27,189 nt of DNA from Gammaproteobacteria bacterium UBA7449 (GCA_002477465.1 DLPV01000071.1:39092-66280), one strand, 5' to 3'. Positions 1 through 8,618 are shown, counted from the stretch's first letter. Translations and numbers: made by a program. The notes: a model not told the origin generated them from the sequence alone.

Positions 1-59
1 GAGAGTCGTTGGAGAGAAGTTGGGGAGCTAAGCGTAGTCGGGAATTGCAAGGTCAGTCG

Positions 60-709
60 CTACCCAGCTTTTCTGAGCAGGGCCCTGAGTCTTTTTTTCC
101 AGCCTTCGTCGACGTATGGGAATTCCAGCGCGAGTTTAATCACCTCAAGATCATGTGCTTCGCTGAATACGCTTCGACACAGCTTTGCCACTGTTACGCC
201 ATGCGCCGCCGCGCGCACACGTTCCATGCTGTCACCGGCCTGCACTTCGCCGGTTTTCAAGGTATAGAGGTAGTAACCCAGCCTGCCGGCCATCAGAAAC
301 TCGTTGCTGAAGTCTTCAAGCTCAACCCGGGCGGCAAGTTTGGCGCAAGGAATACGCGGCTGCGCCACTTCCATTAACGCAGTCCGACGCGAAAGCGATC
401 ACCGATATGCACCGCTTCGTCAGGAAAACCATCAACGGTGAGATTCTGCCCAAATTGGGAGGGTTCAAGTGGGTCTTTGCCCAATACGCGCTGCCAATCC
501 GGATAGTAGTCGGCAGAGTAAACATAGACGGCTTTTTCCCTACCGCCGCGATATTTCAGGTTAGCCTGGCCATCGCCAGCAAGCTTAGCCAGACCTAATG
601 CCACTGACCCGGTGATAGGTGATTTATGGATGCCGGAACGCTCGGTCTGACCGTTTACAATCATGTCGCGGGGTTTGCCGACGCAGACTTCCAGGATTTT
701 CGCTTTCAT
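60..709 (-). pseudogene. yiiM: YiiM-type MOSC domain protein, frameshifted
   Basis: MOSC proteins of the YiiM type are linked to molybdenum-cofactor-dependent reduction of N-hydroxylated bases; this role is family knowledge. The gene reads in two frames. Positions 709-374 encode a 111-residue N-terminal half (KARILEVCVGKP-like start, GGREKAVYVYS, FGQNLTVDG, GDRFRVGLR). Positions 374-60 encode 104 residues beginning MEVAQPRIPCAKLAAR, which holds the conserved MOSC cysteine, plus the C-terminal helical extension. Together they give about 215 residues, close to the usual YiiM length. The stop of the first half and the ATG of the second overlap as TAATG (372-376). Adding one T there gives VGLRLMEVAQPR, matching the family pattern, so a one-base deletion is the simplest reading. 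Alternatives are two translationally coupled polypeptides or a sequencing error. It is the last gene of a minus-strand run, 93 bp after the hydrolase gene. Confidence 0.8.
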
Positions 710-802
710 AGCAGGAGAGCCCTATCAAGTGTTGCTGTAGTTGCATGCCACGAGCCGGCTTGGCAGTGGCTAGGACCAGGAGTGAATCAGGCTGGCGGTT
801 TG

Positions 803-1633
803 CTAATTTATGCGGCGCGTTTCGCCCGGCGTGATAAACAGATCTGCACCACGCAGTGGTCGTGGCCTCCGCATGGGATCTCCGGGAATTGTGCGGGGCA
901 CGTGAATGCCGACGTTACGTTTTGCGCCAACTCGATTTTCCAGAATATCTCGACCGACCTGGGAGCCGAAAAACCAGTAGGGGGGGAATGCAATATTGGG
1001 TGTCACCCGATCCCAATATTCCGGGTCCAGTGCAAAATGTTCATCGTTGGAATCGGCATCTCCCATGTGAACGACAGTCGTACTTTCATTGAGTGTGACG
1101 CGCCATACAATGTTTTCAACGTTCAAACGGTCTGTTGGCCAACCCGAATGGGGAATTCGAACCGCTTCTACTAGTAGCTTGCCCATGGTTAGCGTGACGG
1201 GTGCGTCCTTGTAGGCGAGGCTGACACTATTGACCCGATCGAAAACCAGCTCCTGCTCAGGGTTGGCAAGGGATCGCATTGCCAGCACGGCTTGTTGAGG
1301 CGCGTACAGAACGATGTTTGCTTGCGCCACTAACAGCGCAAGCACATCCTCTGGAGAGAAATGATCGCCATGAAAGTGGCTGATGAAAATAGCGTCGACA
1401 TTGTTAAACGGCGCCTCACCTGCAAACAGCGCCTCACGCATGGCATCCGGTACTAACAAATACTGGCCATAGGTTTCAGGGTAGAGAGGATCGAACAGTA
1501 CCTTGGTTTCGCCGTCCGTGACCATGACCGCCTCGTTGGCCATGTAGAAGGCTTCCTGGGGAAAAGCAGTTTGGGATGTGAGTAGCAGGCCTAGCAGAAA
1601 GTAAAAGTTATTACGCAAAAAGTTTATTAACAT
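803..1633 (-). CDS. Exported metallo-beta-lactamase-fold hydrolase
   Basis: The protein has 276 residues. A hydrophobic Sec signal (about residues 1-25, ending TAFPQ) suggests a periplasmic enzyme. The metal-binding motif HFHGDH is at residues 86-91, a further histidine is at 162 (IPHSGWP) and an HMGDAD segment at 189-194 supplies the later metal ligands. This is the layout of UlaG-like or general MBL-fold hydrolases, not of a classical beta-lactamase, which would be expected to carry other active-site loops. The C-terminus carries a PPYWFFGS segment and ends after LFITPGETRRIN. The substrate cannot be read from the sequence. The upstream neighbour ends 80 bp before the start and a strong hairpin (1679-1701) lies in that gap, so independent transcription is possible. 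Confidence 0.85.
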   Translation of the reverse strand: MLINFLRNNFYFLLGLLLTSQTAFPQEAFYMANEAVMVTDGETKVLFDPLYPETYGQYLLVPDAMREALFAGEAPFNNVDAIFISHFHGDHFSPEDVLALLVAQANIVLYAPQQAVLAMRSLANPEQELVFDRVNSVSLAYKDAPVTLTMGKLLVEAVRIPHSGWPTDRLNVENIVWRVTLNESTTVVHMGDADSNDEHFALDPEYWDRVTPNIAFPPYWFFGSQVGRDILENRVGAKRNVGIHVPRTIPGDPMRRPRPLRGADLFITPGETRRIN

Positions 1634-1678
1634 AGAAAGTGCATATTTCCGGTTTGATTATCGCTGCCGCGGGCGATG

Positions 1679-1701
1679 GCGGAGCCAGCAAGTGGCTCCG
1701 C
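1679..1701. terminator. Perfect 9-bp hairpin between minus-strand genes
   Basis: GCGGAGCCA (1679-1687) and TGGCTCCGC (1693-1701) are perfect inverted repeats around a 5-base loop. The hairpin lies just past the stop of the PDLQGxW gene in its direction of transcription. No T-run follows, so a factor-independent terminator is not proven; it may be an mRNA 3'-end stabiliser or an attenuator between the two genes. Confidence 0.4.
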
Positions 1702-1713
1702 ATCGGCTGGAGC

Positions 1714-2724
1714 TTAATCTTTGTCCTGGTTTTGCGCCGCCATTCGCTCTTCGGCGCGATGTCCCGACAGGATGTTATACATGCCGTAATTGCCTTCATG
1801 GCAGGCATATTCATAAATTTTGTCCGGCGTGAAATCGAAAATAATTTCGCGCGTGTAGGGTGCGGAAAACTGGCCAGGGTCGTTGGAAGTGAGCTGATAT
1901 TGCAGGGCAGTATCGCTGATCCGCGTTAAGCGCTCCACATTTGTCTTCATATCCGTTGCTGGACTGGTGCTGCTGGCATCAGAGTAGTTGGTGGTCTCTA
2001 TAACCAGGGTATCCCCTTCCCACCAACCTCGGGAATCGCCATGCCAGAGTTTAACCGCTGCCGGCGCGTGAGGCTTTTCGACGATGGGAATGATACGCGC
2101 ATCATGTGCCATCTCCTGATAGATCACCACGGTTTCCTTGGACTGCACGATTTGCCAGTAGCTGTTGTAGCCTGAGCCGAGTCGAGGAGCACCAAAAGAC
2201 AAGCAGCGCTCGCCCAAGGGCCTGTCAGTCCATGAGTCTGCTGGATGGGCTGCGCGCCATGCCCTTAATTCCCGAGCCGCCGCAATGGCAGCTTCCGTGC
2301 GCGGGGGATACTTGCCGTTGGGAGGATCCGTGATTTGCGAGGTGCGGCGGTGGACCGTGCGCTCGGCCATCCACTGGGAATCATAGTTGCCTGTAGTGGG
2401 ATCGTAGGAAGCAATCTCGCCGCTGAAAACAGCTTCCAGCACGCCGCCACCGAACAACGCGTCCTCTCCCGCAGCCATGATCTCGTCTATGCGTTGAGAG
2501 ATGAAAACCATGTCATCATCGGTAAGGTATTCTTTATCGCCGAATACGTCGGGGCGTTCCACCGGCGTAATCGTGTTGTTTTCCCACACACCCTGTAGGT
2601 CAGGGTGGCCATCGGGTGTTCTGGGCACGTCGTAGCTTGAATTACCCTGACTGAATCCGCTGCCTGAAGCTAGCAGAAAAAGTAGTGGAATCAATGAGCT
2701 GCATGTTCTTATTAGTTGGCGCAT
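1714..2724 (-). CDS. Exported protein of unknown function, 'PDLQGxW' type
   Basis: The protein has 336 residues. It has a clear signal peptide (about residues 1-25, LLFLLASGSGFSQ) and then RTPDGHPDLQGVW at 35-47, a motif I recognise from a large set of exported, uncharacterised proteins of marine Proteobacteria and Acidobacteria. Further landmarks are GERCLSFGAPR, a WWEGDTLVIETTNYSD stretch and a C-terminal YEYACHEGNYGMYNILSGHR block with one cysteine and a histidine. No catalytic motif with an assigned function is visible. It sits 93 bp downstream of the permease on the same strand and upstream of the exported MBL hydrolase. The context suggests uptake or periplasmic processing of a small molecule, which is inference. 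Confidence 0.75.
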   Translation of the reverse strand: MRQLIRTCSSLIPLLFLLASGSGFSQGNSSYDVPRTPDGHPDLQGVWENNTITPVERPDVFGDKEYLTDDDMVFISQRIDEIMAAGEDALFGGGVLEAVFSGEIASYDPTTGNYDSQWMAERTVHRRTSQITDPPNGKYPPRTEAAIAAARELRAWRAAHPADSWTDRPLGERCLSFGAPRLGSGYNSYWQIVQSKETVVIYQEMAHDARIIPIVEKPHAPAAVKLWHGDSRGWWEGDTLVIETTNYSDASSTSPATDMKTNVERLTRISDTALQYQLTSNDPGQFSAPYTREIIFDFTPDKIYEYACHEGNYGMYNILSGHRAEERMAAQNQDKD

Positions 2725-2817
2725 AGGGACTGTTCTCGTCGCTCAGGATTTAGACTCTATATTCAACTACTGGCTGCGATTTCGCAACCTCAAGGGCGTT
2801 TCTGGAATGGGGTAAAG

Positions 2818-4212
2818 TTAACCGGCTTCAGGGTCAGTAGTGGCGGGGGTTTCAGAGGAAACCCTGGAAAGTCCGAACAGCACGGCACCAAGTAGAATCC
2901 AGAACAGGATGATTCCCCACTCTTGTGGCCAAACCAGGGCAGATGGGCTTCCGGGGAAGTAGAGTGCCCCGATGCCAATTGAGAGCAGCAAGGCCAGGTA
3001 TCCGGTAAAGCGTCCACCGGGCGCCTGGTAGGGACGTTCAAGCTCCGGCTCGTTTTTACGCAAGGCCAGGAACGAAAGCGCGACAAAGGCGTAGGCCACC
3101 ACAATACCGAGGCCGCCGGCGTTAACCAGCCAGACCAGGGCTGGACGTCCGAAAAAAGGTGAGACCACAGACAGCACGCCAATCAGAAGGATTGCATTCA
3201 TCGGGGTGTGGTAGCGCGGATGAACTTCAGCAAGCGGTGCTGGCAACATGCCGGCCTTGGCCATGGCGTAAATTGCGCGACTGGCGCCAACGATCAGGGC
3301 ATTCCAGCTGGTGATGATCCCGGCCAGGCCAGTCACCAGCAGAATGGTCTCGCCGAGATCACCATAGATAAGCCCGTTGGCTTCAGCGGTCACCAGGTCT
3401 GCAGAGGCTAGGGCTTCCCCATTCATGAGCAAGCCGACTCCCACAATGATCAACGCATACCAGGCGATTGCCATCAGCACCGAAATAATCAGCGCGGTTC
3501 CTATATCGCGAAAGGGCAGATCAATCTCTTCGGCGGCCTGGGGAATGATGTCAAACCCCACGAACATAAAAGGTACCATGACTAATACAATGGCCACGCC
3601 GTTGATACCGCCAACGAAAAGTGGGTCAAGGTTTGAGATTGAACCAGTGACTCCTGAGCCCGTCACGAAAAAGAAACCCACCACCAGAATCGCTATCACG
3701 ACCGTGGTCTGGACGATAGCAACGATCTTGACGCCCAGTATATTCAGGATGGTCATGACCACAGCACCGAAGATGCCCACTCCGACCCACGTGGCATGAA
3801 CTTCCCAGCCGGCGACAGTCCACAGATAACCGATATCGAGTCCGGGCACGAGTGAACTCATGACTGTTGGTAGGGCGACTGCTTCGAATGCGATCACCGA
3901 CATGTAGCCCAGGATGATTGCCCAGGTACAGATAAACGAGGCGCGGGTGCCAAGGGCGCGTTCACTATAGACATGCTCACCACCCGCGTAGGGAAGTGCA
4001 GAAGACAGCTCTGCGTAAGTCAGGCCCACAATAGCAATGGCGCCGCCGCCAACCAGAAAGGCGATGATCGCGCCAAGCACGCCGGCGGAGGTGATCCAGG
4101 TGCCAGTGAGCACGACCCAGCTCCAGCCAATCATGGCACCAAAAGCCAGTGCTATTACATCTCGTCTGCCTAGCACCCGCAGGAAACTGGATTGTCGTTC
4201 AGGATCAGTCAT
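2818..4212 (-). CDS. APC-superfamily amino acid permease
   Basis: The protein has 464 residues, is strongly hydrophobic and has about 12 predicted membrane helices, the standard APC size and topology. The first helix carries AFGAMIGWSWVVLTG after a short charged N-terminus (residues 1-18), matching the helix-1 substrate/backbone region of APC permeases. A YTEL-like YAELSSALPYAGGEHVYSER segment (third helix and following loop) is also typical. Such carriers import amino acids, amines or polyamines by cation symport or exchange; the substrate cannot be assigned here. The ATG at 4212 is the first in frame. A plausible sigma-70 promoter lies at 4240-4267. The downstream gene starts 93 bp away on the same strand, so co-transcription is possible. 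Confidence 0.88.
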   Translation of the reverse strand: MTDPERQSSFLRVLGRRDVIALAFGAMIGWSWVVLTGTWITSAGVLGAIIAFLVGGGAIAIVGLTYAELSSALPYAGGEHVYSERALGTRASFICTWAIILGYMSVIAFEAVALPTVMSSLVPGLDIGYLWTVAGWEVHATWVGVGIFGAVVMTILNILGVKIVAIVQTTVVIAILVVGFFFVTGSGVTGSISNLDPLFVGGINGVAIVLVMVPFMFVGFDIIPQAAEEIDLPFRDIGTALIISVLMAIAWYALIIVGVGLLMNGEALASADLVTAEANGLIYGDLGETILLVTGLAGIITSWNALIVGASRAIYAMAKAGMLPAPLAEVHPRYHTPMNAILLIGVLSVVSPFFGRPALVWLVNAGGLGIVVAYAFVALSFLALRKNEPELERPYQAPGGRFTGYLALLLSIGIGALYFPGSPSALVWPQEWGIILFWILLGAVLFGLSRVSSETPATTDPEAG

Positions 4213-4593
4213 ATAGCATCTATTTATTATTGAGGAGGTATACTACTTTGTTTTTTATTCATGCCAATCTATTCTTTGGACAGAGATTGCTAAAAAAACG
4301 CCCAATCCCGTTGTTCATCCAGGCAATGCGATTACTTTTCTGATTTTCATCGAGATTTAAGTGGCTGCAACACTGTCTACCCTACCATTTAGGTTTCGCA
4401 GCAACCTCATTACTTCACAGATTGGTCACCCTCAGGTGTATTATGACATGTCACTGACTTGTCTGCTTGCGCCGGGCCTGGATTGGATAATTTTGACCAA
4501 GGTAAATCAGTGATCGCTTTCTTGATTGATGTCGTAAAATGCTTGAAGGATTTTTAGACTACTTTAGAAATATATTTGTGAGGAACTGTCAAA
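4213..4593. other. Gene-poor divergent intergenic region
   Basis: This 381-bp AT-rich stretch separates the minus-strand permease from the plus-strand lipoprotein. It contains the permease promoter candidate and, on the plus strand, a near-perfect Shine-Dalgarno sequence GAGGAGGT (4232-4239) placed 8 bases before a TTG that opens a 31-codon frame ending at 4343 (see findings). No RNA gene or strong repeat is visible in the remainder. Confidence 0.6.
4240..4267 (-). promoter_or_regulatory. Candidate sigma-70 promoter for the permease
   Basis: On the minus strand TTGGCA (complement of 4262-4267) and TAGTAT (complement of 4240-4245) are separated by 16 bp and end 28 bp before the permease ATG. 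The -35 matches 5 of 6 and the -10 4 of 6 consensus bases. It is supported by position and sequence only. Confidence 0.35.
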
Positions 4594-4872
4594 ATGATGA
4601 GATGGCCGGTTGGATTGATGTTGGTTCTGGCACTCACGGCATGTGAGATTGAAGCCGGGCCGAATTTCGAGAGAATGAGCTTCGAAGAATTGGCGGAATA
4701 CAATCAGAGTCAACCTCTGCGACAAATGATCGTGTGCAGTGAGGATGACCGTTCCTTCAGTCGCGTCAGACGTCGACGCTGCATGACTGTTGAAGCCGCC
4801 TACGGATCGGCGGCGCAGGCAGGTCAGCTAGGGGTGCTTAATACGATCCCGGGCTACGGAAACTCAGAATAA
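4594..4872 (+). CDS. Small predicted lipoprotein, unknown function
   Basis: The protein has 92 residues. Residues 1-17 form a short lipoprotein signal with lipobox LTAC (lipidated Cys17), so an outer- or inner-membrane-anchored periplasmic protein is expected. The mature part contains RMSFEELAEYNQSQP and two cysteines, one in MIVCSEDDRSF and one in an arginine-rich RRRRCMTVEAAY stretch, which could form a disulfide. AGGA at 4581-4584 is 9 bases before the ATG and supports the start. It is flanked by genes on the opposite strand and so appears monocistronic. I recognise no family; the frame, lipobox and ribosome site make it a real gene. Confidence 0.75.
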   Translation: MMRWPVGLMLVLALTACEIEAGPNFERMSFEELAEYNQSQPLRQMIVCSEDDRSFSRVRRRRCMTVEAAYGSAAQAGQLGVLNTIPGYGNSE

Positions 4873-4876
4873 GCTG

Positions 4877-4976
4877 ATCGGGGTGTGGGATCGGTGAAGT
4901 CTCAAGGATTGCAGATAGCCCCGATCCCACAACTGCTTATCAGCAAGATCTTGCCCCCTGCTCTCTCGCTGGGGGC
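4877..4976. terminator. Stacked hairpins between convergent genes
   Basis: Two mutually exclusive stems share the same bases: GTGGGATCGG (4885-4894) with CCGATCCCAC (4921-4930), and ATCGGGG (4877-4883) with CCCCGAT (4919-4925). A second hairpin pairs GCCCCC (4953-4958) with GGGGGC (4971-4976). They lie between the convergent lipoprotein and amidohydrolase genes, where a two-way terminator is expected, but neither has a clear T-run. Confidence 0.4.
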
Positions 4977-5083
4977 GCAAGTCTGCAACTGCCGGTCTGT
5001 CGCCACAAAGCATGGGACGCGCTGTTTAAGTCAGCATTAGTGCCAGCTCGGTAAATGTTGAGACGAGACTTGTGCATCGCCTC

Positions 5084-6772
5084 CTAAAGAGAAGTCGCCT
5101 CGTGCACCAGTTCACCACCAATCCAGGTTTTCTCAACTGCAACACCCATGATGCGCTCCGGATCGATAGTCAGCAGATCTTCTGACAGCAAGACCATGTC
5201 AGCAAGTTTGCCCGCCTCCAGGGTACCCTTGATCTCCTCTTCGAAGTTCAGATAAGCACCCAGCGCGGTGTAAGCGCGGATCGCCTCCTCCATGGTAATA
5301 GCTTCATCAAGGCCGTAAACCGTGCCAGTCATGCCCTTGCGGGTGACTGCGGCGTAGATACCCACCAATGGTCCGATCGGCAAAATATCACTTGAAATAG
5401 CAACGGTAATGCCGTGGTCCATGGGTCCTCGCAATGGGTTATTGTGCTGCAGGCGCCAGCCGTCCAGGTTTTCTGCGTAGCGTCCTTCGAGAGTGTAGGT
5501 GAAGTTGGGCTGCTGAGTGATATGAATTTGATGCTCTGCCATGAGTTCCATGGTCAGTTCGGGCGGACGCATGGAAAAATGATTGAGATAGTGACGGTGA
5601 TCTACCCGAGGGCTGCGTTCAAGGGCATCGGCCAGCGTGTTCACAACAAGCACAATTGCGGCATCACCGATGGCGTGAATGCCCATCTGATAACCCGCGT
5701 CGTGGATCTCATTCAGCAAGGTAACCAGCTCCTTTTCCGGCATGTTGAGATATCCGCGGTACTCACCCTGGTTCACATACGGCTCGAGCGTGTATGCGGC
5801 CGGGCCAGTGAAACCGCCATCCGCGAAAACCTTGATTGGGCCGGGTTTCAGGAACTCATTGCCTTCTCCGACTCTGGCGTTTAGTGCATTGATAGCATCC
5901 GGGTCGTACCACTGAAACTGAAGGGCAGAGCGCGGTAAGGGCAAATCATTATTGCTGTATAGATCCTCAAACATTTCGTAGTCGCTGACTGTCTTCGAGG
6001 CATCGGTAATTGAGGTGATGCCTTTGGCCAGCAGCGCATTCAGATTCACTTCCAGGCTGGCGATGAGTTCGTCGTAGGTGGAGTCTGGCACCAGGCGGCC
6101 AACAATATTTTGACGCTCGCGGATGATGCCGTTTAGTTCTCCATCATCCCCGACTTCAATCACGCCACCCTCTGGCTGCGGCGTATTGAGAGTGACGTCT
6201 GCCAATTCCAGCGCTAGCGAATTTGTCACCGCACTATGACCACCAGCCCTGGTCAGGATGACAGGATTGTCAGGAGCCACCGCGTCAAGGTCTGCGCGCA
6301 GGGGGCGTCGGCCTTCGTCAAGTTCGTCTTCTGACCAGCCGTAGCCGGTAATCCATTCCCCTTCACCAATCTCCTCAATTTTTGCGCTAATCAATTCCTG
6401 AATTTCAGCGATCGAAGTGACCTCACCTAACTCGATGTAGCGTTGAGGCCGACCTCGTATGTGGGTGTGGGAGTCGATAAAGCCCGGGATCAGCAGTTTG
6501 CCCTCTAGGTCGACTGTCTCCGCAGCATCATAGCGATCGAGGAGTGAGTCATCTCCGCTGGCAACGATGAGGCCGTCATTGACTACTACCGTGTTCACAA
6601 TGGAAAAGTCGGCGTCAGCAACGAAAACCTTGCCATTGGTTAGGACGAGGTCAACTTCGCCGGCAGTAGGGATTTCTTCTGGTGCAGTTTCCTGGCCGCC
6701 GCAAGCGGTGAGAAGCAGGCCTAGTGTCATGGTTAGAAAAGTAGCGGTTCTCACTTTATATCTGGAGTTCAT
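5084..6772 (-). CDS. YtcJ-like amidohydrolase, lipoprotein
   Basis: The protein has 562 residues. It starts with a lipoprotein signal (lipobox LLTAC, lipidated Cys24), so this hydrolase is probably membrane-anchored in the periplasm. The amidohydrolase-3 fold is shown by the N-terminal beta-sandwich segment (DLVLTNGKVFVADADF), the metal motif HTH at 102-104 (PGFIDSHTHIRG), TRAGGHSAV, KVFADGGFTG, GIHAIGDAAI, HRHYLNHF and a C-terminal EAGKLADMVLLSED sandwich strand. The family hydrolyses amide or related C-N bonds, often metal-dependently; the substrate is not readable. It follows the aminotransferase by 23 bp and is most likely co-transcribed with it. A second family member lies at 13672-15405. 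Length and motifs are those of an intact enzyme. Confidence 0.88.
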   Translation of the reverse strand: MNSRYKVRTATFLTMTLGLLLTACGGQETAPEEIPTAGEVDLVLTNGKVFVADADFSIVNTVVVNDGLIVASGDDSLLDRYDAAETVDLEGKLLIPGFIDSHTHIRGRPQRYIELGEVTSIAEIQELISAKIEEIGEGEWITGYGWSEDELDEGRRPLRADLDAVAPDNPVILTRAGGHSAVTNSLALELADVTLNTPQPEGGVIEVGDDGELNGIIRERQNIVGRLVPDSTYDELIASLEVNLNALLAKGITSITDASKTVSDYEMFEDLYSNNDLPLPRSALQFQWYDPDAINALNARVGEGNEFLKPGPIKVFADGGFTGPAAYTLEPYVNQGEYRGYLNMPEKELVTLLNEIHDAGYQMGIHAIGDAAIVLVVNTLADALERSPRVDHRHYLNHFSMRPPELTMELMAEHQIHITQQPNFTYTLEGRYAENLDGWRLQHNNPLRGPMDHGITVAISSDILPIGPLVGIYAAVTRKGMTGTVYGLDEAITMEEAIRAYTALGAYLNFEEEIKGTLEAGKLADMVLLSEDLLTIDPERIMGVAVEKTWIGGELVHEATSL

Positions 6773-6795
6773 TGTAATTCTCGCTGTTTGGTGCT

Positions 6796-8154
6796 CTAGG
6801 TCATTAAGTTATGTTTGTGCACGTAGTCTAGTGTTTGTTTAAGCGCTGCTTCGAACATGAAGATCATCTCGTCGATTTGTTCATCGTTGATGATCAGTGG
6901 CGGGCAGAAGGCCAGACAATTTCCGCTTACTGCTCTGATAAGGAGCCCCTGGTCCTGACAAAATTGTTTGGTCATCGCGCCTACTTTGCCGTCGGCAAAG
7001 CCTTCGCGTCGCTCTTTATTCGCCACTAGTTCAACTGCTGCTATTAATCCTTTGCCCCTGACTTCACCCACCAGTGGATGTTCCGCAAATTCCTGCAGGC
7101 GACTCTGCATGTAGTCGCCCATTTTGGCGGCATGCTCAAACAGGTTCTCGCGCTGGTATATCTCGATTGCTTTCAATGCGGCAGCCGCGGCAACTGGATG
7201 GCCGGTGTAGGTGTAGCCGTGGCCGAATATTCCAAGCTGGTTGCTGGGTTCGCGCATGGCCTCATACATAAAGCCGGGGATGATGGCAGCGCTGACCGGA
7301 ATATAAGCCGCAGAGAGTTGCTTGGCGAGACTCATCAGCTCGGGCTTGATGCCCATGGTGGTAGAGCCAAAATCATTACCAGTTCTACCAAAGCCACAAA
7401 TCACTTCGTCGGCCCAAAACAAGATGTCGTGCTTGCGCAACACATTCTGCACGGCAGGATAATAACTATCGGGGGCGACCACCACGCCGGCGGCACCGCC
7501 AATAGGCTCGGCGATAAAGGCAGCGATGGTCTCTGCGCCTTCCTTTTCGATTAACTGCTCCAGTTCCTGCACCAGGCGCTCGACAAAGCCAGCCTCAGAC
7601 TCACCGTCTTGCTGGCCGTGATAGTAGTGGGGCGTGCTGGCCCTGAGTATGCCAAGCGCATCCACTGGTATATCGAAATGGGTGTGCATGACAGGCAGGC
7701 CAGTGAGCGCGGCTGCGGCCACGGTGACCCCATGATAAGAGCGCTCCAGCGCGATAATCTTCTTTTTCTTTGGCTGGCCAGTCACATTGAAATAGTAATG
7801 CAGCATCTTGACGTGAGAGTCATTGGCTTCACTACCGGAATTGGCAAAGAAAATCTTTGCGTCAGGTACGGGCACCATCTCGCCGAGTGTATCAGCCAGC
7901 TTCATGGCTAAGGGATGGGTGCGTCCGCCAAACATGTGGCTATAGGGCAGGGTGCGCAACTGGGTGGTGATGGCGTCGATCAGTTCGTCATTGCCATACC
8001 CGAGCGCGGCACACCAGAGCGCCGACAGGCCCTCAAGATAGCGATTTCCTTTATCGTCATAGACATAAATGCCTTCGCCGCGAACGATGTTGAGTTGTTC
8101 AACCTGGGTGAGGTTTGTTGTGGGATATAGTAAAGAAGTCATGCTGCTGAGCAT
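6796..8154 (-). CDS. Class III (omega) aminotransferase, PLP-dependent
   Basis: The protein has 452 residues, the usual size. It transfers amino groups from an amine or omega-amino acid to a keto acid such as pyruvate. Visible landmarks: GLSALWCAALGY near the N-terminus, the phosphate-binding SGSEAN at 106-111, RSYHG at 138-142, the cofactor-ring Asp249 in FWADEVICGFGRTG, and the Schiff-base Lys278 in MSLAKQLSAAYIPVSA. All key residues are present. Sequence style resembles omega-amino acid:pyruvate or putrescine-type enzymes, but the substrate is uncertain. Two starts are possible, ATG at 8154 and ATG at 8142 (Met5); neither has a strong ribosome site. It is the first gene of a two-gene unit with the amidohydrolase. 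The repeat at 8444-8618 lies in its upstream region. Confidence 0.9.
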   Translation of the reverse strand: MLSSMTSLLYPTTNLTQVEQLNIVRGEGIYVYDDKGNRYLEGLSALWCAALGYGNDELIDAITTQLRTLPYSHMFGGRTHPLAMKLADTLGEMVPVPDAKIFFANSGSEANDSHVKMLHYYFNVTGQPKKKKIIALERSYHGVTVAAAALTGLPVMHTHFDIPVDALGILRASTPHYYHGQQDGESEAGFVERLVQELEQLIEKEGAETIAAFIAEPIGGAAGVVVAPDSYYPAVQNVLRKHDILFWADEVICGFGRTGNDFGSTTMGIKPELMSLAKQLSAAYIPVSAAIIPGFMYEAMREPSNQLGIFGHGYTYTGHPVAAAAALKAIEIYQRENLFEHAAKMGDYMQSRLQEFAEHPLVGEVRGKGLIAAVELVANKERREGFADGKVGAMTKQFCQDQGLLIRAVSGNCLAFCPPLIINDEQIDEMIFMFEAALKQTLDYVHKHNLMT

Positions 8155-8217
8155 AAAACAGCGGTTTGTTTAATGCTAGATTTTCGGTTTCTGGGTGAAG
8201 AGCCTGACAAGAAAGCA

Positions 8218-8302
8218 GGAGGCCTTGCTGTGACACGCCGTGAACCCATTCCTGGGGGCTCGGAGCCCGCGTCCTGCGGGCTGCGGTCACTGCAAGGCCT
8301 CC
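8218..8302. repeat. Branched palindromic intergenic element
   Basis: The outer arms, 8218-8234 and 8286-8302, are 17-bp inverted repeats with one mismatch (GGAGGCCTTGC against GCAAGGCCTCC plus GTGAC against GTCAC). Inside are CCCA-TTCC-TGGG (8245-8256) and GCCCGC-GTCCT-GCGGGC (8265-8281), with an alternative GGGCTC-G-GAGCCC pairing (8256-8268). The result is a three-way-junction fold. It is GC-rich, non-coding and located in the divergent region upstream of the aminotransferase. It looks like a REP-type intergenic repeat; no second copy was found in the window. It is not a tRNA. Confidence 0.7.
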
Positions 8303-8443
8303 CGCTTCCATGTCCTCAAGCTCAAGGGCCATTCGAAACTACATTGTTTGCATAGATGTAAATCCGACTCCGCCCTAGGAGTTCGCAACATACTCAGCAT
8401 CATGTGTAAAGGAGAGGGAATAGAAAAGCGAGCCTAACTAAAA

Positions 8444-8618
8444 CAGTTTCGCACTATAGTAGAAAGGCCGCTGTCAGAGCTTGCCTCAGGCACAATCAAG
8501 AGCCAGCGCCGAAGGAGCCAAAAAGACCAAACCGCAGGTTTGGGCTTCTTTGGTGATGGAGGGCACCGCGGAGCGGCGCGGCTCGTGCCAGAGGTAAGTA
8601 CTGACAGTGGCCCACCAC
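8444..8618 (+). repeat. Dispersed ~175-bp intergenic repeat, copy A
   Basis: This copy matches 13464-13637 in the same orientation. From 8462 to 8618 there are 20 mismatches in 157 positions and no gap, about 87% identity; the flank 8444-8461 matches less well, with one indel. The arms GGCCGCTGTCAG (8466-8477) and CTGACAGTGGCC (8601-8612) pair over 12 bp with one G-T. Inside lie a hairpin CCAAACC-GCA-GGTTTGG (8527-8543) and a GGCAC/GTGCC stem (8562-8566, 8585-8589). On the minus strand the first hairpin is followed by TCTTTTT, like an intrinsic terminator. The copy lies between the divergent aminotransferase and NHL genes. It may be a non-autonomous mobile element or a structured RNA; no transposase is present. 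Confidence 0.85.

Noticed and set aside
803..1633. True beta-lactamase
   Set aside because: Only the general MBL metal motifs are present; the sequence is closer to UlaG-like hydrolases.
8218..8302. tRNA-like cloverleaf
   Set aside because: The stem is 17 bp, there is no T-arm consensus and no anticodon-loop pattern; it is a palindromic repeat.
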